Positions 62,476-64,000 of a DNA stretch of 64,000 nt are shown here, piece by piece. Numbering within the stretch: position 1 is the stretch's first letter; each line of letters opens with the position of its first letter. The stretch lies in contig JARHVB010000011.1 of assembly GCA_029222685.1 (NCBI GenBank), forward strand, positions 124,001 to 188,000, in the 5' to 3' direction. Below the pieces are notes generated by a model, which saw only the letters and a list, made by a program, of their open reading frames with translations, was not told the origin of the DNA and did not search any database. The stretch comes from Terripilifer ovatus. Lineage in GTDB: Bacteria > Pseudomonadota > Alphaproteobacteria > Rhizobiales > Beijerinckiaceae. A program made the position numbers and the translations under genes.

Positions 62476-63365
62476 GGGCTGGTCTGGCGGGCCTTTCGGC
62501 CGCCATGTGCGCCGCCCGCTACGGGCTGAAGACGGTCGTGATCGACCGCATGGGCGCTGGCGGCCAGATCGTCACCGCCACCAGCATCGAGAATCTGCCG
62601 GGTCTCCCCCAGGCCGTGTCGGGCTATGAACTGGGGCCGCAGGTCTTCGAACAGGCCGAGGCGGCGGGCGCCGAATTCCGCATCGATACGATCGAGGCGA
62701 TTTCCGCCGACGGCGACAAAATCGCCATCATCTGCGCCGGCGAAACCATTGCTGCGAAAGCCCTGATCGTGGCGCTCGGCTCTTCGCCCCGCATGCTCGG
62801 CGTGCCGGGCGAGGCGGAATTCGCCGGCAAGGGGGTCTCCCATTGCGCCTCCTGCGATGCGCCGCTGTTTGCCGGCAAGCCGGTCATCGTCGTCGGCGGT
62901 GGCGATACCGCGCTCGATGAAGCGCTGGTTCTGGCGGAACGCTCGCAATCCGTGCTCATCGTCACCCACGGGCCGCAATTGCGCGCGCAGGCGACGCTGA
63001 TAGCGCGGGCAAAATCCTTGCCCAATATCGAGATACGGTTTGAAACCGCCGTTGAGGAAGTGGCGGGCGACGTCGGCGTCACGCATGTCGTCCTGCGCGA
63101 TCTCAAGAGCGGCCTGACCTCGCAGGCGCCATGCGATGGCATTTTCGTCTGCATAGGCACCACGCCCAACAGTGAATTGCTGCGCGGCGTCGTCGATCTC
63201 GACGCAGATGGGCGGATTTCGACCGACATCATGATGCGCACGTCGGTGCCCACGATTTTCGCGGCGGGCGACATCAGAACCCATTCCGTGGGCCTGCTGG
63301 CGGCCTGTGCCGGCGATGGCGCGACGGCGGCGACCGCCGCCTGGCGCGCCATAACCGGCCGATAG
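62448..63365 (+). CDS. Thioredoxin reductase-like FAD/NAD(P) oxidoreductase
   Basis: A 305-residue two-domain flavoprotein. FAD site: VIGAGLAGLSAAMCAARYG near residue 8. Redox pair: SHCASCDAPLF, a CxxC of the CASC kind instead of the usual CATCDG. NADPH site: VIVVGGGDTALDEALVLAE; FAD end: VPTIFAAGDIRTHSVGLLAA. It has the length of TrxB but differs from it around the active site, so thioredoxin may not be the partner; ferredoxin- or flavin-linked relatives exist. AGGGGAA precedes the ATG. A UGSC-like gene follows 74 bp downstream on the same strand. Confidence 0.9.
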   Translation: MESYDVAVIGAGLAGLSAAMCAARYGLKTVVIDRMGAGGQIVTATSIENLPGLPQAVSGYELGPQVFEQAEAAGAEFRIDTIEAISADGDKIAIICAGETIAAKALIVALGSSPRMLGVPGEAEFAGKGVSHCASCDAPLFAGKPVIVVGGGDTALDEALVLAERSQSVLIVTHGPQLRAQATLIARAKSLPNIEIRFETAVEEVAGDVGVTHVVLRDLKSGLTSQAPCDGIFVCIGTTPNSELLRGVVDLDADGRISTDIMMRTSVPTIFAAGDIRTHSVGLLAACAGDGATAATAAWRAITGR

Positions 63366-63439
63366 ACTGTGCGCGTGGCCCGGAAATGATATAGCCTGTG
63401 GATCGAAGCCGTTCGCCGATTGCGAAGCGGGAGGACAAA

Positions 63440-64000
63440 ATGCTCGACAAGGTTTCCGCGCAGAACGCGGCCAAAATCACCGTCATGAATCCGGTCGGCT
63501 ATCCGCCGAAGGTGACGCGCAAGACCGCGGCGCCGCGCCTCAGCACGCTCGACGGCAAGACCATCTATCTCGTCGATTGCCGCTTCGATGATTCCATCGA
63601 ACTGCTGAAACAGGTCGAAATCTGGTTCAAGACGCATATGCCGAGCGTCACGACGAAGCTCGTCAGCCTGTCGCATTATTACGGCCACGACGATCCCAAG
63701 ACCTGGGAAGAGATCAAGGCCAATGGCGACGCGGCGATCATCGGCGTCGGCCATTGCAGCACCTGCGCGCCGGCGGTCGCCACCCATGCGATCAATCTCG
63801 ACACGAAATACGGCGTGCCGACGGTTGCAATGCATACCGATAAATTCGACAAGGTCGTGCGCTCGGTCGCAAAAATGGCCGGCCTCGCCAATGCGCCCTG
63901 TGTGTTCGTGCCGCAACCGGTGATGGGCAAGAGCGCGGTTGAACTCGCGGCCTATGTGAACGGCAAGGACCCGATCCTCGGCCAGCCGGTGATGCAGGGC
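63440..64000 (+). CDS. UGSC-like family protein, N-terminal part (runs off the window)
   Basis: 187 codons are visible with no stop. It starts with GGGAGG before the ATG. VMNPVGYPPKVTRKTAAPRL, STLDGKTIYLVDCRFDDSIE and DAAIIGVGHCSTCAPAVATH are segments of the UGSC-type family, some members of which carry selenocysteine at the first position of the motif; here Cys codons are used (HCSTC). The partner reaction is unknown. It follows a thioredoxin-reductase-like gene on the same strand, which suggests a redox role, but that is inference. Confidence 0.7.
   Translation, partial: MLDKVSAQNAAKITVMNPVGYPPKVTRKTAAPRLSTLDGKTIYLVDCRFDDSIELLKQVEIWFKTHMPSVTTKLVSLSHYYGHDDPKTWEEIKANGDAAIIGVGHCSTCAPAVATHAINLDTKYGVPTVAMHTDKFDKVVRSVAKMAGLANAPCVFVPQPVMGKSAVELAAYVNGKDPILGQPVMQG

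Overview
The window is high-GC bacterial chromosome that reads as an alphaproteobacterium of the order Hyphomicrobiales (Rhizobiales), most like the Bradyrhizobium/Xanthobacteraceae side. The reasons are a class I lysyl-tRNA synthetase, alphaproteobacterial forms of ApaG, GlnD, RNase PH, PheA and a short GpmA, many orphan TctC/Bug-type solute receptors, and intergenic palindromic repeats of the kind common in that order. This placement is inference from gene content; no tRNA, rRNA, CRISPR array, integrase or phage structural gene was seen.

Layout. 1-5169: end of a sugar-type (CUT2) ABC importer (receptor, ATPase, two permeases) followed by an N-carbamoylsarcosine-amidase-like cysteine hydrolase and a PuuE-like polysaccharide deacetylase, one probable operon for importing and hydrolysing a ureide or amide-like compound. 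5192-8649: an AraC regulator, a TctC-type receptor and a RutA-like flavin monooxygenase. 8838-19928: mostly housekeeping genes (membrane/spermidine-synthase fusion, apaG, argE-like, Sco1, lysK, a TSUP exporter, an S24 repressor, pyrD). 20072-23377: a tightly overlapping minus-strand operon (MDR dehydrogenase, degenerate 6-pyruvoyl-tetrahydropterin-synthase homologue, GT4 glycosyltransferase, methyltransferase), the best candidate here for an undescribed pathway. 23453-27260: divergently, an OpgH-like glucosyltransferase, an unknown secreted protein and a DUF1624 acyltransferase-like membrane protein, again with overlapping genes.

27264-30417: fumC, a GNAT enzyme and a TctC receptor. 30610-40220: an aromatic-catabolism island with a Rieske dioxygenase alpha and beta subunit, an enolase-superfamily enzyme, a Rieske ferredoxin and an amidohydrolase on the minus strand, then two divergent TctC receptors and an orphan molybdenum hydroxylase large subunit. 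40275-43572: rdgB, rph, a PfkB kinase and pheA. 43763-49029: an amidohydrolase/dehydrogenase pair, a GST, a TctC receptor and an alpha/beta hydrolase whose nucleophile position is Cys. 49448-54912: gshB, glnD, grpE, alkB. 55093-58710: an MFS/Rieske oxygenase/flavin monooxygenase operon. 58796-64000: gpmA, dapB, pyrF, a phospholipid-methyltransferase-like gene, a thioredoxin-reductase-like gene and the start of a UGSC-like gene.

In biological terms the window alternates single-copy housekeeping genes with small accessory catabolic operons, each with its own periplasmic receptor. The spacers carry at least four dispersed repeat types: a GTCATTCCCG-bounded palindrome, a GAAGTGG-type palindrome, a TCCTTCGAGACGC element found as inverted pairs, and one 159-bp MITE-like element. 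Several of these supply the stop codon or the C-terminal residues of adjacent genes.
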